7,135 nucleotides of DNA from Alistipes sp. (GCA_017561105.1 JAFZDR010000072.1:1-7135), one strand, 5' to 3'. Positions 1-6,339 are shown, counted from the first letter of the stretch. Notes: a model not told the origin generated them from the letters alone. Numbers and translations are program-made.

Positions 1-16
1 AGAAAGACCGAGTATC

Positions 17-133
17 AAGTTGTATAACAAGGCTACTTTGTCGTTACGCTCGCCCTCAAATGCTCATTTACGCCGAGTAAACTCCGCGTTTTCGGGCTTC
101 GCAAGCCTAAAATTAGCTCTTGTTATACAACTT
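17..133. repeat. 117-bp element bounded by perfect 15-bp inverted repeats
   Basis: The arms AAGTTGTATAACAAG (17-31) and CTTGTTATACAACTT (119-133) are exact reverse complements. The 87-bp interior is richer in G+C than its flanks and holds two small hairpins: TTTAC/GTAAA (67-71 with 77-81) and GGCTT/AAGCC (95-99 with 103-107, 3-nt loop). The element is 117 bp, a multiple of three, and one + frame is open through it from position 2 to the stop at 158-160. It could be a MITE-like or REP-like dispersed repeat, or the folded tail of an upstream gene. Only 2-3 bp (TC or TCA) match on the two flanks, so there is no convincing target-site duplication. Mobility is inference from shape only. Confidence 0.6.
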
Positions 134-256
134 TCAAACAATATAGGATTGTCTGCATAATTTGGTTGGACAATATCTTTGGTCGCAAAGAAAACTTTGC
201 TCCGAGTGGGGCGATGTGATGCTTAGATGAAGGCTTGGCAAGAAAGACTATAATAA
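134..256. other. Intergenic stretch with no recognisable gene
   Basis: I see no coding signal here. A frame open from the left edge stops at 158-160, and an ATG at 227 gives only eight codons directly after an in-frame TAG. A small hairpin GCAAAG/CTTTGC (185-190 with 195-200, AAAA loop) is present without a U-tract. The stretch is probably the 3' untranslated region of a gene left of the window. Confidence 0.5.
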
Positions 257-292
257 AGCGGTTTGACATTTTGTCAAGCCGCTAATTTTATT
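257..292 (+). terminator. Rho-independent terminator of an upstream gene
   Basis: An 11-bp stem (257-267 with 273-283) contains one G-T wobble (262/278). It encloses the 5-nt loop ATTTT and is followed by the T-rich run AATTTTATTT. This is a canonical intrinsic terminator on the + strand, so transcription from the left should end here. The A-rich sequence before the stem gives a weaker T-run on the minus strand, so some bidirectional activity is possible. Confidence 0.85.
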
Positions 293-300
293 TATATTTG
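270..300 (+). promoter_or_regulatory. Bacteroidales-type promoter for the hexosaminidase gene
   Basis: A -7 box TATATTTG (293-300) matches TAnnTTTG exactly. A TTTG (270-273) lies 19 bp upstream, the spacing expected for the Bacteroidales -33 element. The predicted transcript start near 305-308 gives a leader of about 30 nt. The -33 box sits inside the loop and descending arm of the upstream terminator, so the two signals share DNA. Confidence 0.65.
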
Positions 301-335
301 CGAGGATAAAACCATAAAACTTGAAACAACAAACT

Positions 336-2744
336 ATGAGATACCTACTTCTTGCGATTGCATTCCTATTTGTGCAGAGCACTTTTGCGGCCGATAGCAC
401 AAAGGTGAACAAGGTAAAAAAAGAGAAGACCGAGAGCGTTAAGGTAGAGAAGACCGAAAAGGTGGTAAAAGCCGACAAAGCCGAAAAGGTAGACAATGCC
501 GACAAGGTCGAAAAAACAGACAAAGCCGAGAAGGCAGGCAAGGCGGATAAGGATAAAGGTGCAAAGTCGAAGGACTCTGTAAAGGTTGTTACTCCTCCCG
601 CACCTCCTGCGCCACTCTTTACCGATATTATCCCACAGCCACTCTCTCTTGTTAAGGGTGAAGGTCGCTTTACGATAAACGAGCAGACTGCGCTTATTTG
701 CGATAAGGGGTTGGAGAAGATTGCGAGCTACTTTACGCAGTATGTGCATTTAACCCGTACCAAGGGCAAGAAGAGCAACTCTATTCGACTGCTTCTTGAC
801 GAAAATCTCGGCAAAGAGGAGTATGCTCTGACAATCGGCAAGAAGGGCGTTGAGCTTCGCGGTGGCGACTATGGCGGTGTTTTTAATGGTGTTCAGTCGT
901 TATTGCAGCTCTTGCCGCACGCTGTCTACACAAAGAGTGCACAACTGCCGATGGATGTTTCATATATCGAGGTTAAGGATGCTCCGCAGTACCACTATCG
1001 CGGTCTTTTGCTCGATGTAGCACGCACATTCCAGCCTGTGCACGAGGTTAAGCGCGTAATCGACCATATGGCCTATGTAAAGCTCAATAAGTTGCACTTT
1101 CACCTTGTCGATAACGAGAGCTGGCGTGTAGAGTTGAAGAAGTATCCAAACTTTGCAAAGGAGGGAGGTTTTCGTGGTGGCGATGCAAAGCTTCACCCTG
1201 TCCACGGCCGTTTTAATCAGAAGTATGGTGGCTACTACACTCAGGACGAGTTGCGTGATATCGTGGCATACGCGGCACAACGCAATATCGAGGTTATTCC
1301 GGAGATCGATATGCCGGGTCACAGCAAGGCGCTGGGTGCAATTCACCCCGATATTTTATGTAACTATACACCTGATACCTCAAATACCAATGGCATTGAT
1401 ATTCGCAATGCGTGGTGCGTAGCCAAGGAATCAAACTATGCTCTTATCGAGGATATAGTCAAGGAGTTGGTCGAGATATTCCCGTCTGAGTATATCCATA
1501 TCGGTGGCGACGAGGTTCAATTCAACTGCTGGGAGCCTTGCCCTGATTGTCAAAAGTTGATGAAGGAGAAGACCCTCAAAGATGGCCATCAACTCGAGCA
1601 ACACTTCCTCAACCGAGTAAGCGACATTCTCTCAAAGTATAACCGCAAGTCTATGGTATGGGACGAAGCGGTTGAGGGCGATATGTTGGCGAAATCGACT
1701 TTGGTATGCGGTTGGCGACACAAGCCACAGGTTAAGGGTTGGATAAACTCTATCAAGAATGGCTATCAGACAATCGTGATGCCATCGCTTATGCTCTATC
1801 TCGATAGGCGTCAAGAGTTTTACGATCGAGGATTTGGCACAAGTAGTTTTGTTTCGCTCAAAACTATCTGCGACTTCTCGCCCGAAAGTGCAGGCTTTAG
1901 CCCCGAGCAGACTAAATGCATCGCAGGTATCGAGTGTGCCTTCTGGAGTGAGATTTACCTTATGAATATAAATTCATCGCGCCACTTCTCGGACTATATC
2001 GAGTATATGATGTTCCCTCGTCTGTTTGCCGTATCGGAGATGGCTTGGAGCAAGCAGCGACGCACCTTTGATGATATCTATTCGGTGCTGAAGTCGAACT
2101 TCTACCACAAACTCCGCTCGATGAGTGCAACTTTCCGACTCGAGTCACCTACGATAAAGGTTGAGCACGGTAAAATTTTCGCTTCGGTAGAGGATGGATC
2201 GAAGTTGTACTATACCGATATCCGTACTAATAAGACCCAGGAGTACAGGGTGCCACTCAATGCCAATATGGCACCATTTGTAACATTCCAGAGCCGACTG
2301 ATGACGGGATATAGCAACAATGTTGGTGCGCCAAACTTCCATACCTCACGCAAAGAGAGATTTACTCTCACATCATCTATCTCTTTCGATGAGAAATATC
2401 CCGCATCGAAATGCGAATCGTACGAACCGAGTTGGCATCATATGAGTCGCACTACCCGTGCTGCAAAGAAGGGCGATTGGATACTCTTCCGCTTCAAAAA
2501 GCCGGTAAAGTGCTCATACCTGAAGGTGGCAACGGGATTTCCACATCTCTATCGTCGTCTTATCTACAAGGGACACCTCGAGGTGTGCTACGACGGCAAG
2601 AACTTTGTCCGTGCCGGTAATTTGTCGAATGGATATTATATTCTCCGACCAAAGAATAAACCTATTCACGCATTACGCATTGTAGCTGACGGCATTAGTG
2701 ACGCGGAGGATTGTGTAATGATTCAATCTCCGGTTATCAAATAA
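336..2744 (+). CDS. Secreted beta-N-acetylhexosaminidase, glycoside hydrolase family 20
   Basis: Predicted to remove terminal beta-linked GlcNAc/GalNAc from glycans by the substrate-assisted mechanism of GH20. At 802 aa it has a Sec signal peptide (1-18, STFA|ADS) with no lipobox, so it is probably periplasmic. Order: signal peptide, Lys/Glu/Asp-rich linker (about 23-85), Pro-Ala spacer (86-93), GH20b-like domain (about 95-215), catalytic barrel (about 218-580), and a C-terminal beta-rich region (about 590-802) that may hold a chitobiase-C-like and a discoidin-like module. Visible GH20 motifs are RGLLLDVAR with R222, HFHLVDNESWR (254-264), PEIDMPGH (322-329), the catalytic pair GGDE with D392/E393, W442, W460, Y488-D490, ECAFWSE with W537/E539, and MFPRLFAVSEMAW (559-571). 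I chose ATG 336 over an in-frame TTG at 321 because it begins the signal peptide directly. Exact substrate is unknown. Confidence 0.95.
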   Translation: MRYLLLAIAFLFVQSTFAADSTKVNKVKKEKTESVKVEKTEKVVKADKAEKVDNADKVEKTDKAEKAGKADKDKGAKSKDSVKVVTPPAPPAPLFTDIIPQPLSLVKGEGRFTINEQTALICDKGLEKIASYFTQYVHLTRTKGKKSNSIRLLLDENLGKEEYALTIGKKGVELRGGDYGGVFNGVQSLLQLLPHAVYTKSAQLPMDVSYIEVKDAPQYHYRGLLLDVARTFQPVHEVKRVIDHMAYVKLNKLHFHLVDNESWRVELKKYPNFAKEGGFRGGDAKLHPVHGRFNQKYGGYYTQDELRDIVAYAAQRNIEVIPEIDMPGHSKALGAIHPDILCNYTPDTSNTNGIDIRNAWCVAKESNYALIEDIVKELVEIFPSEYIHIGGDEVQFNCWEPCPDCQKLMKEKTLKDGHQLEQHFLNRVSDILSKYNRKSMVWDEAVEGDMLAKSTLVCGWRHKPQVKGWINSIKNGYQTIVMPSLMLYLDRRQEFYDRGFGTSSFVSLKTICDFSPESAGFSPEQTKCIAGIECAFWSEIYLMNINSSRHFSDYIEYMMFPRLFAVSEMAWSKQRRTFDDIYSVLKSNFYHKLRSMSATFRLESPTIKVEHGKIFASVEDGSKLYYTDIRTNKTQEYRVPLNANMAPFVTFQSRLMTGYSNNVGAPNFHTSRKERFTLTSSISFDEKYPASKCESYEPSWHHMSRTTRAAKKGDWILFRFKKPVKCSYLKVATGFPHLYRRLIYKGHLEVCYDGKNFVRAGNLSNGYYILRPKNKPIHALRIVADGISDAEDCVMIQSPVIK
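441..551 (+). repeat. 9-bp periodic repeat encoding a Lys-x-(Glu/Asp) tract
   Basis: Within the hexosaminidase, residues 36-72 place lysine at every third position (36, 39, 42 and so on to 72). The single break is N54. The intervening residues are mostly V/A/T followed by E/D. At the DNA level this is an imperfect 9-bp tandem repeat rich in AAG, GCC and GAC/GAA codons. It forms a highly charged linker between the signal peptide and the first folded domain. Confidence 0.85.
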
Positions 2745-2756
2745 AATACTTTTTTA

Positions 2757-2764
2757 TATCTTTG
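2757..2764 (+). promoter_or_regulatory. -7 promoter element before mazG
   Basis: TATCTTTG matches TAnnTTTG exactly and lies in the 38-bp gap between the hexosaminidase stop and the mazG start. The expected -33 position (around 2734-2737, GTTAT context) is a poor match to TTTG. The implied leader is only about 10-15 nt. Its position just before ATG 2783 argues against the longer upstream start for mazG. Confidence 0.6.
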
Positions 2765-2782
2765 CATAAAAATAGAGCAATT

Positions 2783-3565
2783 ATGGATAAGAAGTTAGAG
2801 GCAACGGCACGATTGATCGAGGTGATGGATCGCCTGCGTGTCGAGTGCCCTTGGGATAGAGAACAGACCATTCACTCGCTTAGAAACAACACCATTGAGG
2901 AGACCTTCGAGTTGGTCGATGCGATTACAGCCGACGATATGGAGGGTATCAAGGAGGAGTTGGGCGATTTGTTCCTGCATATTGTATTCTACTCGAAGAT
3001 TGGCGAGGAGCAGGGTAAGTTCGACCTTGCCGATGTGGCAAATGGAGTGTGCGATAAGTTGATTTACCGTCACCCGCATGTCTATGGCGATGTTTTGGCC
3101 GAGTCGCCCGAGGAGGTAAAGCAGAATTGGGAGGCTTTGAAACTTCGCAAGAAGGCTCGCAAGAGTGGCGTTTTGGGCGGTGTTCCGCGTTCGCTGCCTG
3201 CAATGGTCAAGGCGTTCCGCATCAGCGAGAAGGCTGCAGCCGTAGGTTTTGATTGGGAGTCGGCTGCCGATGTATGGGATAAGGTGCACGAGGAGGTGCG
3301 CGAGGTTGAGACCGAGATGCAGAGCGGTGATAAGGCGAAGTTGGAGGCCGAGTTTGGCGATCTCTTCTTTGCGCTCATCAATGCTTGCCGCAAGAGTGGT
3401 ATCGACCCTGAAAATGCGCTCGAATTGACCAATAAGAAGTTTATTAACCGCTTTAACCACCTCGAAAAGCGCGTGGCAGAGCAGGGTAAGATGGTTAGCG
3501 AAACTCCGCTCGAGGAGCTTGAGTCGTATTGGCAAGAGGCAAAGCAAATAGTTAGTAGCGAGTAA
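2783..3565 (+). CDS. mazG: MazG nucleoside triphosphate pyrophosphohydrolase
   Basis: Predicted cytoplasmic enzyme that hydrolyses NTPs/dNTPs to the monophosphate plus pyrophosphate, a house-cleaning role. In E. coli it is also linked to lowering (p)ppGpp. At 260 aa it is the full two-domain size (E. coli MazG is 263 aa). The N-terminal domain has CPWDREQT (22-29), EETFE (39-43) and EELGD (58-62); the linker has RHPHVYGD (96-103) and GVPRSLPAM (133-141). The second, usually catalytic, domain has VGFDW (154-158), EEVRE (170-174) and EAEFGD (188-193), giving the EExxE plus ExxD Mg-binding set E170, E171, E174, E190, D193. ATG 2783 gives the usual N-terminus. A frame extension to TTG 2711 would overlap the hexosaminidase and contain the promoter, so I rejected it. 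The last codons and the stop fall in a 7-bp repeat array. Confidence 0.96.
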   Translation: MDKKLEATARLIEVMDRLRVECPWDREQTIHSLRNNTIEETFELVDAITADDMEGIKEELGDLFLHIVFYSKIGEEQGKFDLADVANGVCDKLIYRHPHVYGDVLAESPEEVKQNWEALKLRKKARKSGVLGGVPRSLPAMVKAFRISEKAAAVGFDWESAADVWDKVHEEVREVETEMQSGDKAKLEAEFGDLFFALINACRKSGIDPENALELTNKKFINRFNHLEKRVAEQGKMVSETPLEELESYWQEAKQIVSSE

Positions 3566-3589
3566 CTAGTAGTGAGTAGCGAGTAGTTG
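3555..3589 (+). repeat. 7-bp tandem array, unit GTAGCGA, five copies
   Basis: Successive heptamers read GTAGCGA, GTAACTA, GTAGTGA, GTAGCGA, GTAGTTG. The first and fourth are identical. The array begins inside the mazG coding end: the final residues SSE and the TAA stop (3563-3565) are formed by units one and two. It then continues into the intergenic space. Confidence 0.75.
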
Positions 3590-3597
3590 AAAAAAAT

Positions 3598-3625
3598 AAT
3601 TTTTAATTCTTAATTTTTAATTTAG
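3598..3625 (+). repeat. 7-bp tandem array, unit AATTTTT, four copies
   Basis: The heptamers are AATTTTT, AATTCTT, AATTTTT, AATTTAG. An A-rich junction (3590-3597) separates this array from the preceding GTAGCGA array. The low-complexity A+T composition makes a 7-bp period easier to arise by chance, but the same unit recurs in the next intergenic region at 4226-4260. Confidence 0.6.
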
Positions 3626-3652
3626 CTAATGGCTAATGGCCAACGGCTAATA
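3625..3652 (+). repeat. 7-bp tandem array, unit GCTAATG, four copies
   Basis: The heptamers are GCTAATG, GCTAATG, GCCAACG, GCTAATA, beginning at the last base of the preceding array. The unit contains ATG. The copy at 3629 is in frame with the carbonic anhydrase gene, and the copy at 3636 is out of frame and stops after four codons. The array ends ten bases before the preferred start codon at 3662. Confidence 0.75.
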
Positions 3653-3661
3653 GCAAAAAAT

Positions 3662-4189
3662 ATGGCATATATAAAGTCAGTAAGAAATCATACTCCCGAG
3701 GTTGGCGAGGGTACATTTGTAGCCGAAACTGCCGTGTTGATCGGAGATGTTAAGGTGGGCAAGGACTCATCTATTTGGTATAATGTGGTGTTGCGTGGCG
3801 ATGTGAACTCAATCACTATCGGCGATCGTACAAACATCCAGGACGGCACCGTTATTCACACCCTCTACGACAAGTCGCCAAAGCCTTCGCAGACACATAT
3901 CGGTAACGATGTATCGGTGGGCCACAATGCTACAATTCACGGTGCAATTATCGAGGATAACTGCCTTATAGGTATGGGCGCAACTATTCTCGACAATGCA
4001 GTAGTGGCATCGGGCTGTATTATCGCAGCCAATGCGTTGGTGTTGTCGAATTCGAAGCTGGAGCCAAACTCGGTATATGCGGGAGTGCCTGCCAAGAAGG
4101 TCAAGGAGGTAACCCCCGAGCAGCGTAAGGATATTATCCAGCGTATCGCTAACGACTACCGCCTCTACGCTTCGTGGTACGAGGAGTAG
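3662..4189 (+). CDS. Gamma-class carbonic anhydrase family protein, left-handed beta-helix
   Basis: 175-aa cytoplasmic protein of the gamma carbonic anhydrase / YrdA-PaaY family, expected to trimerise with one metal site per subunit interface. Candidate metal ligands are H66 (VIH), H88 (SVGH) and H93 (TIHG); the second and third are five residues apart, as in the Methanosarcina enzyme Cam. Other family signatures are LRGD (44-47) with R45/D47 and NIQD (58-61) with N58/Q60. Repeated hexapeptides such as IGDVKV, ITIGDR and IGNDVS mark the beta-helix, and the C-terminus is the usual alpha-helix ending ASWYEE. The acidic loop carrying the proton-shuttle Glu of Cam is absent, as in CamH-like members. 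CO2 hydration is therefore likely but not assured. ATG 3662 gives the typical MxxIKSV N-terminus; ATG 3629 would add 11 residues read from a repeat array. No clear promoter was seen, so it may be read through from mazG. Confidence 0.92.
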   Translation: MAYIKSVRNHTPEVGEGTFVAETAVLIGDVKVGKDSSIWYNVVLRGDVNSITIGDRTNIQDGTVIHTLYDKSPKPSQTHIGNDVSVGHNATIHGAIIEDNCLIGMGATILDNAVVASGCIIAANALVLSNSKLEPNSVYAGVPAKKVKEVTPEQRKDIIQRIANDYRLYASWYEE

Positions 4190-4223
4190 AGAGAAGACGA
4201 GAGACGAGAGACGAGAGACGAGA
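4189..4223 (+). repeat. 7-bp tandem array, unit GACGAGA, four perfect copies plus one degenerate
   Basis: A degenerate unit GAGAGAA (4189-4195) is followed by four exact copies of GACGAGA (4196-4223). The array starts on the last base of the carbonic anhydrase stop codon (TAG, 4187-4189). Perfect identity of four copies suggests recent expansion. Confidence 0.9.
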
Positions 4224-4225
4224 GA

Positions 4226-4260
4226 AATTTTTAATTTTTCATTTTTAATTCTGCATTTAT
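4226..4260 (+). repeat. 7-bp tandem array, unit AATTTTT, five copies, running into a start codon
   Basis: The heptamers are AATTTTT, AATTTTT, CATTTTT, AATTCTG, CATTTAT. The last unit ends at 4260, inside the ATG (4259-4261) of the sensor kinase. The unit is the same as in the array at 3598-3625 upstream of the carbonic anhydrase gene. Confidence 0.65.
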
Positions 4261-5569
4261 GAAAAGCCGCTCTCCATACCTTGGTTACGCCTTTATTGCG
4301 ATAGTTGTGAGTCTTATTTGCAACTTCTCGTATCTGTTGTTGCTGGTGTCGAGCCAGACAGATACGGGTAACCAACGCTCGCCTCGACAGCGCTATAAGG
4401 AGATTGCTTTTGAGCAGATGGATGGAGTGCTCTCGGTTGCGGGCGACGGATATGGCTATCTTATTACAGATGAGGGCGATAGCGTATTTATTGATCACCG
4501 CAAGGTGCATTGGCTTGGTCTGAAGTCGGGCGATGAGTTGGTAATCGAGGCGAGTGAGCGCCGCAATTTCGAGTCGGAGCACCTTATTATGCGTCGTGTG
4601 CTCGAGCGTAATGGCAGGGATTTCGACTACGGAGCGCTCTATCGTGGCTCGGAGCAGTGGAGTATTCTCCTGTATCAGTTCCTCTTCTACTTCGTATTGT
4701 CGTTCATTCTGCTTATGGTGATGAACTCGAAGGGACGCGACCTCTCGTGGTGGCGATTCTTTCTTCGTTCGGCAATATGCGCGGTGATACTCTTTGCCAC
4801 ATACTTTATCTCGCCGGTGCCGATGATGCACTCGGCCGAGGTTATACCTGTTTACAAGAGCCGTGAGGTGGTGGAGCTTGTTGTGGTGCTCAAGTCGTGC
4901 TTTATGCTGGTAGTGGTTATTCTCTACTCGCGTATCTACACCTTGCTCTATCGTGAGCAGCAGGTGTTGCTCGAAAATGAGATTCTCCGCAACGAAAACC
5001 TCACTACCAAGTATAATATGTTGGCCAGCCAGGTCAATCCTCACTTCCTCTTCAATTCGCTCTCGTCGCTCTCGATGCTCGTGCGCGAAAAGGATGAGGA
5101 ACGAGCCTTGAAGTATATCGATCAGCTCGCCTATACATTCCGCTATATAACGCAGAATGTCAGTAACTCTAACTTTGTTAGCCTGCGCCAGGAGATCGAG
5201 TTCGCAAAGGCTTATACCTACCTCTTCAAGATTCGTTACGCCGATAAGATATCGTTCGATTTCGATGTGGAGAGTAAGTATCTCGACTATAGATTGCCGG
5301 CAATATCGTTGCAGCCGCTTGTTGGTAATGCGGTGAAACACAATACTATAACCGCAAAACGACCTCTGAATGTGCATATTCGTACGGAGGAGGGTTATCT
5401 TGTGGTATCGAACGAGAAACACCCTATGATTGAACCGAGTGTAGGTACCGGCATCGGATTGTCGAACCTCAATAGCCGCTATCAACTGTTGCTGAATCGC
5501 GAGATTGAGATTATCGACAACGATAAGGAGTTTATTGTACGCCTGCCGCTCGAAGAACCTAATAAATAG
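4259..5569 (+). CDS. LytS/YehU-type membrane sensor histidine kinase with a large predicted periplasmic domain
   Basis: 436-aa kinase expected to autophosphorylate on H262 and pass phosphate to the regulator encoded 6 bp downstream. Predicted topology: TM1 (about 8-30), an outside domain (about 34-134), TM2 (about 136-156), TM3 (about 167-187), TM4 (about 204-224), a short coiled coil (about 231-250), then the His_kinase domain with NPHFLFNSLSSLS (260-272), the N-box LQPLVGNAVKHN (351-362) and the G-box GTGIGLSNL (396-404). With four helices the kinase is cytoplasmic and the 34-134 domain periplasmic. That domain has DGVL (55-58), DGYGYL (63-68), DSVFI (74-78) and LGLKSGDEL (86-94), a series that resembles the Rho cold-shock/OB fold. 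The N-box has Gly356 where the family usually has Glu. Its ligand is unknown. ATG 4259 lies at the end of a heptamer array; no promoter was recognised nearby. Confidence 0.93.
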   Translation: MKSRSPYLGYAFIAIVVSLICNFSYLLLLVSSQTDTGNQRSPRQRYKEIAFEQMDGVLSVAGDGYGYLITDEGDSVFIDHRKVHWLGLKSGDELVIEASERRNFESEHLIMRRVLERNGRDFDYGALYRGSEQWSILLYQFLFYFVLSFILLMVMNSKGRDLSWWRFFLRSAICAVILFATYFISPVPMMHSAEVIPVYKSREVVELVVVLKSCFMLVVVILYSRIYTLLYREQQVLLENEILRNENLTTKYNMLASQVNPHFLFNSLSSLSMLVREKDEERALKYIDQLAYTFRYITQNVSNSNFVSLRQEIEFAKAYTYLFKIRYADKISFDFDVESKYLDYRLPAISLQPLVGNAVKHNTITAKRPLNVHIRTEEGYLVVSNEKHPMIEPSVGTGIGLSNLNSRYQLLLNREIEIIDNDKEFIVRLPLEEPNK

Positions 5570-5575
5570 TATTTT

Positions 5576-6334
5576 ATGCGAGTAGTAATTATAGAGGACG
5601 AAACCGCAGCTGCGCAGAACCTCTCTGCCATTTTGCGAAAGTTGTTGCCTGATGTAGAGATCGTGGCAACCATAGATACCGTGGTCGATAGTGTCGATTA
5701 TTTCCGCTCGGCACCACAACTCGACCTCGTCTTTATGGATATTCACTTGGCTGACGGAGCATCGTTCCGCATCTTCGACAGCGTGAATATCACCACCCCT
5801 ATAATCTTTACTACAGCCTACGACCAATACGCTATCGAGGCGTTCAAGGTCAATAGTATCGACTATCTGCTCAAGCCAATAAATGACGATGATGTGAAGC
5901 GTGCCGTGGAGAAGTGGCAGCGCCTGACCTCTGTTGAGCGAAGCGACTACACCTCGCGTGTTGCCGAGGTGGCGCAGCATCGTCCTGTCGAGCAGGTGTT
6001 CCTTGTTCACTTCCGCGATAAGATTATTCCGCTGCAGACAAAGGATATAGCCTTCGTACACACCTTCGAGGAACGAGTTACCGCCTATTGCCACAATGGC
6101 GAGAAGTATCAAATCGATATGACGCTCGAGGCCCTGCAGTCGAAACTGTCGTCGAACGACTTTTTCCGTGCCAATCGTCAGTTTATCATTTCGCGCAAAG
6201 CTGTGTCCGATATCTCTATCTGGTTTGGCAGCCGCCTTGCCGTAAATACCACTATCGAAACTCCTGAACGCGTCATAATTCCTAAGGCGAGAGTTCACGA
6301 TTTCAAAAATTGGCTCACTAAAGTCGAAAATTAG
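5576..6334 (+). CDS. LytTR-family response regulator
   Basis: 252-aa cytoplasmic DNA-binding regulator and presumed partner of the kinase just upstream (6-bp gap, TATTTT, so almost certainly one transcript). The receiver domain (about 1-120) has the acidic pair E7-D8, phospho-acceptor D55 in FMDIHLADG (53-61), T79/T80 in FTTAYDQYA, and K100 in LLKPI; all switch residues are present. A linker (about 121-140) leads to a LytTR DNA-binding domain (about 142-250) with VFLVHFRDKIIPLQTKDI, the VHTFEERVTAY strand pair and FFRANRQFIISRKAV. LytTR proteins bind paired direct repeats about two helical turns apart; such a pair (TTCACnCC, 22 bp apart) begins 6 bp after this gene's stop. It therefore probably controls the receptor gene downstream. 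That target assignment is inference. Confidence 0.95.
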   Translation: MRVVIIEDETAAAQNLSAILRKLLPDVEIVATIDTVVDSVDYFRSAPQLDLVFMDIHLADGASFRIFDSVNITTPIIFTTAYDQYAIEAFKVNSIDYLLKPINDDDVKRAVEKWQRLTSVERSDYTSRVAEVAQHRPVEQVFLVHFRDKIIPLQTKDIAFVHTFEERVTAYCHNGEKYQIDMTLEALQSKLSSNDFFRANRQFIISRKAVSDISIWFGSRLAVNTTIETPERVIIPKARVHDFKNWLTKVEN

Positions 6335-6339
6335 GGCGA

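Noticed and set aside
248..541. Minus-strand frame with a Ser/Phe/Thr/Leu repeat near the hexosaminidase start
   Set aside because: The repeat is the complement of the Lys-x-Glu/Asp tract in the hexosaminidase linker, and the frame overlaps the terminator and promoter of that gene.
2741..2757. Terminator after the hexosaminidase gene (ATAAAA/TTTTAT hairpin)
   Set aside because: The stem is six A-T pairs only and overlaps the stop codon and the mazG -7 box; it is too weak to call a terminator.
2711..2782. 24-residue N-terminal extension of mazG from TTG 2711
   Set aside because: It would overlap the hexosaminidase end and contain the TATCTTTG promoter box; ATG 2783 gives the normal MazG length and N-terminus.
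2795..3547. 250-codon minus-strand frame opposite mazG
   Set aside because: It is a mirror of the mazG coding frame with no domain or promoter evidence; mazG itself has all catalytic motifs.
3629..3661. Start of the carbonic anhydrase at ATG 3629
   Set aside because: The added 11 residues are translated mostly from the GCTAATG repeat array and do not look like the family's N-terminus; ATG 3662 fits better, though use of 3629 cannot be excluded.
3555..4260. CRISPR array suggested by multiple short repeats
   Set aside because: The units are 7 bp with no spacers between them, and no cas genes are present, so these are simple tandem repeats.
3809..6298. 829-codon open frame on the minus strand across the carbonic anhydrase, kinase and regulator genes
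   Set aside because: It is antisense to three genes with intact family motifs, reads through their intergenic repeats, and its protein is rich in His, Arg, Leu and Ile without any recognisable domain. It is best explained by codon bias of the + strand genes.
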